A stretch of 64,000 bases of DNA, taken from positions 3,330,796-3,394,795 of the forward strand of contig NC_044296.2 in assembly GCF_004027225.2 (NCBI RefSeq), written 5' to 3'. Numbering within the stretch: position 1 is the first letter of the stretch; each line of letters starts with the position of its first letter. Shown one piece after another: positions 41,270 to 51,804 of this stretch. Both the position numbers and the translations under genes were made by a program. The DNA comes from Strigops habroptila (lineage: Eukaryota; Chordata; Aves; Psittaciformes; Psittacidae). A model generated the notes under the pieces. It had not been told where the DNA came from. It searched no databases and saw only the letters and a program-made list of their open reading frames with translations.

Positions 41270-41438
41270 AGAGGTCTTCAGGCCTGGATTAGATGGCTTT
41301 TGGCAGCAGACATCTTGGCCAGTCATGAGGCAAGTCTTGGGCAACATGGTCTAGTGTGAGGTGTCCCTCCCCATGGCAGGGGGTTGGACAAGGATGATCT
41401 TAAGGTCCTTTCCAACCCAAACCATTCTATGATTCTAG
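41270..41438 (+). mobile_element. CR1 LINE fragment (3' end)
   Basis: Sense: GGTCTTCAGGCCTGGATTAG (diverged), then GGTCTAGTGTGAGGTGTCCC to ACCATTCTATGATTCTAG. The left limit is uncertain. Confidence 0.82.
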
Positions 41439-42441
41439 AAGTAGGTACCTGGCCCACATCATGTAGGAGGTCTGACTAGATGATCTGCTTGTCCCTTCTA
41501 GCATTTCCACCATCAAGATGTAGGGGTGGTCTTGACACCCTGAGGAGAAATGGGATGGGTTGCCATCCTAGACCTTCTCCTGCTGTTATCTCCAGGCACT
41601 GAGGGCTTTGCCCTGCTGTTCCTGTTGCATTTGAGCTGAGAACGTGTGTTTGCAGGCCAAATGCTTCTCACGGAAGATTTTGTTCAGCCATTTCCAAGTT
41701 TTGTGCTTGATTTTGATCAAATGTGATGCCCGGGATAGTTCTTGAACGTGTCCCCAGTGACTCTTCTGGTTCACTTGATTGTCTGTTCCTCCACCAAATG
41801 GCACAGATTAGGGATGCAGCCCGTGCTGCCAGATGCAATTGTCCTCTTTGGACTTTCTGGCACAAGCTTGTTTCTTTTCAGACTTTAGCATACAAAATGT
41901 TCACTTTCAAATTACAGCTCCAAGGTAAGTGCTATGCCAAGAACAATGCCTCAACCTCATTTTAGAACAGTTCATTAGAGTTGGAAGTTTTTGCGTGAGG
42001 TGTATTTCACCTCAGGAAAGTACCTGCCTGGCCCAGGTACAGGTCTATGGAACAGAAGCGTTCTGTGCTGGCTCTCAAGATGCACATCTGCCAAAGCCTC
42101 TGAGATGGGTTCATTTTGGCAGTGAATGACTCCAGAATGATTCTTCTCCTTTATTAGATCAGCCCAAAGTGCTGCAAGTTCTCCCTGGGTGCTACTGAAG
42201 AGACCAGCAGTGGGTTTAGCCAAGTTTCTTGAAGGAATGAGTTACCAAGAAATGTGGGAATCCTTCAGACTGAGGCTATACTCCCACCTTCAATACATAA
42301 ATACATTAAGAGCTTCTTTCAGGCAAATGCTTTAAACCCACTTTTCCCCAAGCATGGAGAGAGAAAACCACTTTGAAGGATTCTTTCTGAAGTGAAGCAT
42401 TAGCATGGGGGAACACCTTGAGGTGGGACAGGGTCTCATTT

Positions 42442-42648
42442 ATCATAGAATCATAAAATCATAGAATGGTTTGGGTTGGAAAGGACCTTATGATCATCCA
42501 GTTCCAACCCCCTGCCACGGGCAGGGATGCCTCATACTAGAGCAAGTTGCTCCAAGGCTCTGCCCAACCTGGCCTTGAACACTGCCAGGGATGGAGCATT
42601 CACCACTCCTTTGGGCAACGTGTTCCAGCGGCGCAGTACCCTCACAGT
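42442..42648 (-). mobile_element. CR1 LINE fragment (3' end)
   Basis: Antisense with three tail repeats (CATAGAATCATAAAATCA) to the CAGTACCCTCACAG block. Confidence 0.9.
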
Positions 42649-44179
42649 ATCCATTTACACATGGATAAGCTCCGTGAGCACAGGGAGGTGCGTCCTAGTG
42701 CTCGAGGGGGGTTTGAAGGTGCACGTGTGAAATGTGCCAGCTCTTAAAGTGCGGGCTCACCACAAAGACATGGAACATTACTAAAAGAATAGCCACCCTC
42801 CACTTGTCAGCTCTGCATTATGATCTGGGCAGCAGCTGCAGATGCCATCAGCAATTTGCTTTCCAGAGGGAAAGAGCTCAGTGCTTCCAAACGTCACATC
42901 CACGTTAAAGTGTCTAGAGACAGATGCCCAAAATGAAAAACATCCTTGCCCAAGCTCAAGCATGTAGCCAAACATGCTGCAGCCGGGATCTGTCAGCAAC
43001 AAGACACAAAAAGCTTTCAGACACCTTTGGGAAAACTCTCAAGAATATCCTGGGAGCAGAGACAGGGGCTGGAAGGGACTTGGAAATCCCATAGAGATCC
43101 AGTACATCTTGTGTTTCCCTTTAAAAGCCATCCCACTTCCATGGAATATTTGTACTGCTTGTTTGCAGAACAACTCTTAATAGACAAATGACTGCAGATT
43201 AAAAGCTGAATACATTAGTTTTCTTTTGTCCTTGATCTAAATCTTGTATTTCCCTGGTATGCTTTCAACTGAGGTGTTTTATACAACAGCTTTCCTTCAT
43301 TTTCACTCTGCTGCTGCAACACTATTAATTGGTAACTGGAACTATTTGATGGCATTTACATGTTATTTTGAAAGAGAAAAACATCCCCAAAATACCACAT
43401 TTTTAAAATACAAATGCAGCAGAAACTTAACGAAACCATTTTCTTAAAATACACTGAAAATACCCTGTGATTTTGGAAGAATCCTTTCTCCCAGGAATGT
43501 TAGCTCTTGGAAAGGATGCGAGGCTGAATTCTAGCATCCTGACAAGCTCTAATTGCAGTGAGGTCTGTAACCATGCACTGACTGCCCAGGCAGGAGCAGC
43601 TCCTCAGCATACACTGAAAGCTGCCTGGGAACATGTGCCAAGCGGGTGGAACGCGTTTCCCTGCCAGGCCCACCTCATCCCTGTGTGTGGGTTGGTTGCT
43701 TCTCCAAATTTGGTTGGCATTTGGGTTTCATCCCCATCGGTTGCTGTGTGGGTCTGCATGGAGCACCTGCCCTGATGGAGATGAGCTCCCGCAGTCTCTA
43801 TTGACACCATCACGTCTGATTTCCCCGGTAACGTCTTTACATCCTCTGACATGATGTGCTGTAACCATAGATACACAGCAACACTTTGCCACGGTTGGGT
43901 TTGGGTTTTTTTTCCCCTCTCAGATGCTGTCAGCCTCCTCGGGTGTGTGATGACTCGGGCTGCTCCCTGAGCAGGGACTCAACGTTTGAAGCAAATACAA
44001 ATTAAAGCTTAACTTTGGTCTGAACACCCCACAGAGGCAAAGGTCTCTGGCTCACCAACAGCCACCTCTTCCCATTTAATGAGAAGCCTATAGCGAACCT
44101 GCCCCCGGCATTGCTTTGACACAGCCCAGCAGCTTCTCTTCTGGGAAGCCAGGAGACAGCCTCAGGGCAGGATGGAAAA

Positions 44180-44499
44180 GGGGAAAAGCTGGAGAGGGGC
44201 TTTGGGCAAGGGATGTAGGGACAGGACAAGGGGAATGGCTTTAACCTGCCAGAGGGGAGACTGAGATGAGCTCTGAGGCAGAAGCTCTTCCCTGTGAGGG
44301 TGCTGAGGCGCTGGCACAGAGTGCCCAGAGAAGCTGTGGCTGCCCCATCCCTGGCAGTGTTCAAGGCCAGGTTGGACACAGGGGCTCGGAGCAACCTGCT
44401 CTAGTGGAAGGTGTCCCTGCCCGTGGCAGGGGGTTGGAACTGGTTGAGCTTTAAGGTCCCTTCCAACACAAACCAGGCTGGGATTCTATGATTCTATGA
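44180..44499 (+). mobile_element. CR1 LINE fragment, low divergence
   Basis: Sense, from GGGGAAAAGCTGGAGAGGGG to the tail GATTCTATGATTCTATGA. Over 167 ungapped bases it differs from the 63.8 kb copy at three positions. Confidence 0.92.
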
Positions 44500-46149
44500 C
44501 CCCTGCACCTTCACCTGAAGGCTGTGCAGCCCCTGCAATGCCTGGGAGATGCAGGAGTAACTAGAGGAGGGGAGCAGGGTATGATTTGCTCTGAACATAT
44601 GATGGTCACTCCTGCCTTGGCTTTAGTGCCAGCCCCAGCCTCCAGATCAGGTGTGGTAACTCCTTTGCAGCATCACAGGATGTTCTTACCCTCTGTGGCA
44701 CAGATGCAGCTGCCTTGCTCTGGGATCACCTATTTCCAAAGCAGATCCAGGAGCTGCATCCACATCCTCTGCACCCAGGCAGGAGAAGATACCGCCCGTC
44801 TGTCCTCCCAAAACCAAGTGTACCCTCTCTGCTGAGTGCCCAGAGCATCCTTCAGGAGGGACCAGCTCCGGGGAGCTGTGGTGCATCTGGCAGCGTGAGC
44901 CCACAGCTCGCTGGGAGCTGCTGCTGTACTGGGGAGGAGCAGGGAGAAAGTGGCTCCCCTGTGACAGTCCCCTGCCAATGCAGTTGTGGCTTCTTCTAGG
45001 CGCTGGTCTGGGAGGGTTTCACACCCCTCCTTGTCCAGTTCATCTGGGTATATCCTACAGTTCCCGTTGGCCGGACCAGGGTAACACCCCACGGGCCCAG
45101 CACACAGCCAGTGCCGGGGCTGCTCTGCAGGAGCAAAGAGCTTAGTTAGAGTAAAAGGGCTTTGCAGGAAGGTGTCTGTGCTACCATGTCACAAAGAGCC
45201 AGGCACAGGCCAGTGCAGTGACCTTGCCTGGGCACAGCTCAGGCTGCCAGCACCCAGTGCCACAGGGTAACCCTGTTGGTCCCCAGAGCCAGCATCCCAC
45301 AGGAAAGGAGTTGTAGGGAGGGAGCATCATCCACTGCTGTCAGTGGTGGGTCCAGCACTGCTGAGCACTGGGCTGGGTCTCGCTATAGGAATGTTAGAGT
45401 ATATGTGTGTGGGGGACAGGCCCACAAGCATGGACTGAGCACCAGCAGGAGCTGTGCTGACCCGTCCTACCCACCAGCAGTAGCCATGGCTTTGAAAGCT
45501 CCTCTAACACCTTTATTGCTCTGTACATGTATTCTGTACCATTGCAGAGGACAAGAGTCCAGATGACACGATCCTGCCTGAGAAGGTGCTGGGACAGGAC
45601 ATGAACACAGGAAGCTGGAGAGCTTGAAGCCTCTTTAGGCTGAAACAGAGGAAAGAGGACATGGTCATACTCAGGAAGCACTCTCAGTGTGCAGGAAGCC
45701 AGCTCTGGTGCATTGCTCAGGAGAGCAGGAGAGAGGATCCAGGCAGGGAGCGGCTGTGGTGCAGCAGCAGCAACTGTGCTTGGCTGCAGGGATGGTCTGA
45801 GGGTGAGCTGGTAGCACCTCACTGGGGAGGACCTGCAGCTCCATCACTGCTCCTATCCCTGCTATCACCCTGTGCTGGCTCTTCAAGTCCCCTGGAGATG
45901 CCCCAGCAGGACAGGGAAGCTCTGCTAATCTTTGGCAGCAAAGTGTGCTCCCAGCTGTGAGCTGATGCTGAGCACAAACAGCAGCAATGCTGTAACAGCA
46001 ACGCATTTGACAGGGATCTTATCCTGACTGAAGAATCCTGGATCGCTCCTGCAGTCTACTTCAAGGCTGTGGTCCCTTCCCCAACATCCCTTGGCTGCAG
46101 CTCCTCCCTTGCCCCTCTGCTGCCCATAACCTCCTGCTCCGACCTCTGA

Positions 46150-47285
46150 CGGCATCATCACCCCTTTGGTCCCACAACGACTGGGACAATCCACCTTGCA
46201 CAGCCACCCCTCCTCAAGGCACCCTCCCTCAGGGCCACTATCCTCCCAGTGGCACCACTCTTTGTGCTCCCCCTGCACCCTCAAAGCAGACCCACAACCC
46301 CCTCCCCACCCTGCTCCCTCCTCCACAAGCCCCACACCTCCCGTGTCCCCACAGCAACCCACCTGCCCTGCATCCCTGCTCCTGTGCATCCCCAGTGCTG
46401 CACCCCTGGCACTCCAAGGCCTCACACCCATCCCCTGCACCCCCACAGTCACTCTCCATACTGCCATCCCCCTGATCACCCCCCAGGGTACAACATGTCC
46501 CTGCAGCTACCTCAGCCCTGCCTTAACCTCCCTGCATTTCCACAGCAGCCCCATGGCACTACTCCTCCCTGCAGTGTCCCCCCCACTGCATCCCCAAGGT
46601 CCTCCCACAGTCCACGCCAGTCCACACCCACTGCAGCCCCCCAGCCACCAGGGTGGCCTCCCCAGGGACCCTGTAGCATCACATTCCCCTGCATCCACAT
46701 TCCACACACACAGCCCCCTCCCCGCATGATAGCACTTCCCCTTGTGTTCCCCACACTCTCTGCATCCCCAGGGTACCACATCCCCTTGTAGCCCCCCACA
46801 CCCCCTGACAGCCCCAGGGTACCACATCCTCTGCAGCCCCAACATGCCCCCACCTCTCCCCTACATCCCCATGGTACCACATTCCCCTGCAGCCCCCCAC
46901 AAGCCCCTGCAGCCCCAATATCCCCCTACCTCTCCCCTGCACCCCCATGGTACCACATTCCCTGCAGCCCCCAACATCCCCCCGCATGCCCAGGGTACCA
47001 CATGCCGCTGCATCCTCAACATCTCCAACACCCCCCCACCCCTCCCCTGCATCCCCAGTGGCCCACCCCCCGGCACTGCATCCTCCCCATCTTCATCCAT
47101 CCCCACGTTATCCACCCCCCCGCAACCCCCACCCCCCCTCCTCATTCCCACCTCCCCCTCTCGCCCTCCCCCCCCCCCATCCTCCTCCCAGCCGCTGCAT
47201 CCCCCCGCTCCCCCCCCCCGCATCCCTCCAGCCCCCCCGCTCCCAATCCCGGGCCCCACCCCTGTCCCCCCCCCCTCCTCCCGCA
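46150..47285. repeat. C-rich imperfect minisatellite
   Basis: About 1.1 kb of strongly C-biased + strand made of variants of CATCCCC, CTGCAGCCCC and GGTACCACAT. The GGTACCACAT core recurs at about 46772, 46818, 46873, 46949 and 46994, spacings of 45-76 bp. The lack of stops creates long meaningless open frames on both strands. Confidence 0.8.
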
Positions 47286-47480
47286 GCCCAATCACGGCGG
47301 GTCGGATGAATTCAAACCCCGGCCCCGCAAGCGCCGGCGGCGGTTCCGCTCCGGGAAGCGGCCGGGAACGGGGCCGGTCCGGTCCGGTCCGGATGGGCTC
47401 GGGGAGCCGCGGGGCGGGCGCGGAGCGCAGGTGAGCGGGGGGGAACCGGGGTTGGGGGGGATGCTCCGGGTATCGGCTTG
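47285..47480 (+). promoter_or_regulatory. CpG-island promoter with probable non-coding first exon
   Basis: The one dense CpG cluster of the window. It holds CCAAT at 47288-47292, a GC box (GGGGCGGGC) at 47411-47419, three tandem copies of GGTCC-type repeats at about 47376-47393, and a strong donor CAG|GTGAGC with the exon end at 47430. Together these suggest a + strand transcription start at about 47.30-47.38 kb and a first exon ending at 47430. The gene is unidentified; no downstream exon was found in the remaining 16.5 kb. Confidence 0.55.
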
Positions 47481-49849
47481 TGTCCCCCTCCACCCCTTCC
47501 CGGTGTGTGTGGGGCTCCCACGGGCCCTGGGAAGATGGGGTGTGCGGGGGGTGTGTTTGTGCTCCCGAGGGTCTGTTACAGCCTGGAAGAGGGGATTCGG
47601 GAAGCAATACCGCTCCTAGATGGGAAAATCGGGTGGGGCATTGTGGGGAAGAAGAAGTCGGAAACAGGGAATTTCTGCAGCTGCTGCAAACGCGCTGATT
47701 TTGGAGTTCTTACAGCAGGAAGCGATGGGGGGTCTATGAAGGACCTCTCGGATTGAGGGGCCTGGAGGATGCCCAGGTCTGGAGAGCCAGCACGGATCTG
47801 AGAAACTTTTGACTTAAATCGAGCTGATTTCTCCCTTCCGGAGCTGTGGGGCTGTGTGGGTTCAGGGGAGAACTGCACAGAGACTGGGGCAAAGGAACCA
47901 GCCAAAGCAGCCCCACGGAGGAACTGGTGTCATTTAAATCTCAGCCCCCTTGGGAAGAGTTGAAGCTGCGGGAACTGCCCGTGTGATGCTGGGAGTGTCG
48001 GTGAGCCCTGCCCATGGCAGAGGGAATTCAGCTCTCCCCAGCCCTGGGAAGACTGGGCATGCTGGAGGCAGTTTTTGGTGCAGAGCCTCATGTTAAACAT
48101 GAGGCTAAGAGCTGTTTGTAGTGGCAAGTGGAGGTTTGACAATGACTGGGGGCTCCCCAGCGCTTTCCTCCCATCCTCACCTTCCTGCCATTCCCAGAGA
48201 TGTGCTGTTTTCTCCCAGCTGTTACCGTTTTCCCTCAAACCAGAGGAAGAAAACCCTTAGGCGGGCAGGGCAGACCTGTTTGCAGTACATGGGGATGCAC
48301 CATCTGCTGGAAAACTCTCCCTTGTCTCGAGGCATAGCAAGCGCCTCATCACCCCAAGTTTGGGCTGTGATGAGGTAACACGGTGCTCGAGGCCTCCAAC
48401 CACTTTGCCCAGTTTTATACCTGTCAGCTTGGGGCACGGATCTTGAGCTGGATGGAACCACCCCACTCAGCAGAAGCCTATTGCCCCAGTAAAGCCCAGT
48501 TTGGGGCTAGGCAGGCAAGGCCCCTGCAAGATAAAACCTAAGGAATGTGGTCCTTGCTGTTAGTGTCATTAGGAGTGTGCTGGTCCTTGGGTTTGCAGCT
48601 GGGATGTGGCAGAGTTGGAAGCACCCTCTGGTTTTGCTGTGGGTGGTTTCTGGTAGGGCTGTTGCATGAGAAGGGTGTCCTGGTGGACTGGGTGGGAGGA
48701 GGTTCTGTCTTGTGATTCTTCTGGTCTTGCCTTCAGCAGCGCAGCCCCAGCCTGCTCCTTGCAGGCAGTGCATGTGCAAAGCTTTGGGTGAGGCTACGCT
48801 CTTCCCTGAGCTCCAGGGAAGCCCTGGGGATCCGTTGTGGGATGAGTGCTCAGAATGCTCCCCATAGCGCTGGGAAGGGAGAGACCTGGCATCACCTCTG
48901 CAGGCTGTAAGCACATTGCACGGGTGAAATGCCCAACCTGCAGATCCCCCTGGCAAAGGTTTGGCCCTGCTTCGGGGATGCACAACCGTGCTGTGTGCTG
49001 CCAAGCTGCTCCATAGGCTGGTTCTGTCGTCAATGTGCTGCTCACCTGTTGCAGATGGCACAGGTTGGGCCATGGAGACAAGTCCTGCTGCTTCTCACTA
49101 TGCTTCTGCCAGAGAATCTGCTCTTTTGTCCCTAGTAATTGCTGGCTCCACTGCACTGTCTGCAGCGTGGCCGGGGCAGCACTCCCAGTCCTCAGCGGGG
49201 ATGGAGTGGGCTGCACACCAGTGACCAGTGCTCCCTCGGTGAGGACAGGACTGGAGCACTGGCCCGCAATGGGAGGATACTGGGTTGTAGCTGCAGACCT
49301 GTTTTATCAGGTCTGTGCTTTCTCCAGGGGTGCTGACGTGGGTGACAGAAGCGGGTGGCATCCTCTGGCTCATGGCTCTGAGCTACCTCCTATTGCCAAG
49401 TAAATTCTGAGCCGATGGGTTTTCTGAATAGCTGTTCCCAGGAAGAAACCCCTGTTGGGCTGTCGGGTGCCTGGGAGCTTGCTCGGATTTTACTGCAAAT
49501 ATTCTCTACAAAGTAAAATTGATGGATCTAAATGTAATATTCTGGAGGGGAACTTAATGGCCATTAGGCTGTTTCTTTCCAGCTTTGAGTGCAGAGCTGC
49601 GCCATTTAACTGAAGGATTAAAGGCATAAAGATAAATGAAGAGGCTGCCAGATGGGTGGAGGGTGGCAGGGGGTGGCTGCTCCAGGGCATGAGGCCAGGC
49701 GACGGAGAGAAAGGACCTAGAGCAGAGTGAGGGGTGGCTGCTGCAAGGTCTGTGGCAGAAGCACTTGTGGAAGGAGGAGCTGCTGCCTGCCAGGGCAGAG
49801 CTGTAGTGACCCAAAAATGGCCACTAGTGTGGACAGCCAGTGTGTACCC

Positions 49850-50466
49850 AGGTAGCCAAGAAGCCAACAGCATCCTGGCCTGTATCAGCACCAGTGTGGC
49901 AGCAGGACCAGGGCAGTGATTGTCCCTCTGTGCTGGGCACTGGTGAGGCTGCACCTCGAATCCTGTGTCAGTTCTGGGTCCCTCACTGCAAGAGAGACAT
50001 TGAGGTGCTGGAGTGGGGCCAGAGAAGGGCACCGGAGCTGGTGCAGGGCCTGGAGCACAAGTGTGATGAGGAACGGCTGAGGGACCTGGGGGGTTTAGTC
50101 TGGAGAAGAGAAGGCTCAGGGGGGACCTTCTCGCTCTCTGCAACTGCCTGACAGGAGGCTGGAGCCAGGAGGGGGCTGGTCTCTGCTCCCAAGGACCAAG
50201 GGATGGGACAAGAGGAAACGGCCTCAAGCTGCACCAGGGGAGGTTTAGATGGAGATGAGGAACAATTCCTTCCCCAGAGGGTGCTCAGGCATTGGAACAG
50301 GCTGCCCAGGGCAGTGCTGGAGTCACCGTCCCTGCAAGTGTTCACACACCGTGTAGATGGGGCCCTCAGTGCCATGGGTTAGTGGTGGCCTTGGCAGTGC
50401 TGGGGAATGGTTGGACTTGATGATCTTAAAGGTCTTTTCCAACCTGGTTGATTCTGTGATTCTATG
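49850..50466 (+). mobile_element. CR1 LINE fragment, older subfamily, longest copy
   Basis: Sense, about 615 bp: CCAACAGCATCCTGGCCTGT, ACTGGTGAGGCTGCACCTCG, GGACTTGATGATCTTAAAGG, ending GGTTGATTCTGTGATTCTAT. The lack of the CCCATGGCAGGGGGTTGG block sets it apart from most other copies. Confidence 0.88.
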
Positions 50467-51449
50467 TGGGTCTGAAGTGGCCAAGCCTTCATGGGTCAGC
50501 ATCCTCAAAGTCCCCAGTGCTGGCTCTGCTCTCAGCAGTTTTCTGCTTGTGGCTCTCAAGCCTGTGGACCCTTCTGAGAACAGCCTCTGACCTGCTGCCC
50601 AGCATTGTCCTGATGTCCTTTTGGTTGCACTATTGAGACAAGTAGATCCACTCCTTGGGCTCTGCATGTGCCAGCAAAGCCAGCATAAACTCTGTCCTGC
50701 CCTGTCAGCTGGCCCCTTCCAGGCTCTGATGTGGCTCCTGGAGCTGCTGAATGGTGTCTTCCCTCCTTAGCTGATTGCCATTTAACTGGCTTTGAAGCAG
50801 AGCACTTAGCCCAGGTTCAGGCATACCTTTATCAGTCCCTGCTTGTTGCCATCAGGCCAGTTCTTGTTTAGTTCCAGCTAAAACTGGAGCATGTCCCTGC
50901 CCCGTGAATTTGCTGATGCCCTATGAATGTAAATCAGGGCTCTTGCCTCCCCTTCTCTCTACAGCATCCTGCAGCCAGGCACAGACCAGCAGCACCCCAT
51001 GTTCCTTACGTACCCCAGGGGATCACTGCCAGCCCTTCCCTGCACATCTCCATCCCTCTGGGCTCGCTGCAGCAAGAGTCCTGCCAGCAGGGCTGTGGAG
51101 CTGAGCTTGTGGCAATTCGCCTTCTATTGAATCAGGAAGGGGCAGCGGCCATTCCTGCTGCAGCCTTTGCCACCCAGCGTGGTGCTCACAGCATCCCTAT
51201 GGTCAAGAGTGCACTTGTCTGAGGCTGAAGCTGGTGGGGAAGCTCTGGGGGCCCCTGGCTGGTTGCTGTTATTGGCTCTCATTAGCCAAGAGCAACCCCA
51301 ACCCAAAACCCCTTTGTGGGCCAGGAGCTGGCCTTGATGGAAGGGCATTTCCCCAGCGATTCTGGTTGGGCAGTTCAGATCTGCGCTAGTTCACAGAAGT
51401 GCTGCAGGGTCATCTTGGAGACCTGGATGTGGGCAACTCACACCCTGTA

Positions 51450-51804
51450 CTGATGTCACAATACAGTTGCTCAGCACCCGCCAACCGATACCCAGTCCAA
51501 CCCGAGCAGCAATCTAGCCCTTCTGGTTGACTCCCCCAGTTTCTATACTGGGCATGACGTGCTGTGGGATGGAATACCCCTTTGGCTAGTTCTGGTTCAG
51601 TGTCCTGTCTCTGCTTCCTCCTGGCTTCCCATGCCCCTCCTCACTGGCAGAGCATGAGACAGAACAGTCCTTGATCAGGGTAAGTGCTACTGAGCCACAG
51701 CTAAACCATCGGTGTGTTATCAGCATTGTTCTCAGGCTGAAGCCAAACACAACACACCAGCTACTAGGACGGAGAAAAATCACTGTCACAGCTGAACTCA
51801 GGAC
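51450..51804 (-). mobile_element. Partial LTR of the same endogenous retrovirus, reversed
   Basis: On the minus strand it reads from the 5' LTR end (51804) through ATGCTCTGCCAGTGAGGAG, GGGTATTCCATCCCACAGCA and the CAGTATAGAAACTGGGGGAG region to about the CAATACAG block, matching the 12.8-13.4 kb copy. The 3' third of the LTR is missing at the left edge. Confidence 0.82.

Larger units (their letters stand above)
33261..46149. other. Gene-poor intergenic region
   Basis: Seven CR1 pieces in unique sequence. 37.5-39.0 kb is AT-richer and CR1-free with one unexplained 97-codon minus-strand frame. No supportable exon. Confidence 0.6.

Noticed and set aside
40718-41347. 209-codon minus-strand open frame
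   Set aside because: Its ends run into CR1 pieces and the middle shows no recognisable domain.
45513-45520. Minus-strand AATAAA as the 3' end of a reverse gene
   Set aside because: The upstream minus-strand sequence has no coding exon; a single hexamer is expected by chance.
46166-47619. Long overlapping open frames (up to 248 codons) on both strands
   Set aside because: They come from the C-rich minisatellite and CpG island, which lack stop codons; the products are Pro/His/Thr or Gly/Val low-complexity and present in several frames at once.
49490-50227. 245-codon minus-strand open frame
   Set aside because: Much of it is the antisense of a CR1 fragment; no start context, splice sites or homology.
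50963-51114. Possible exon after a CTCTCTACAG acceptor
   Set aside because: No donor in keeping, no homology; Pro/Ala/Ser-rich translation looks like chance.
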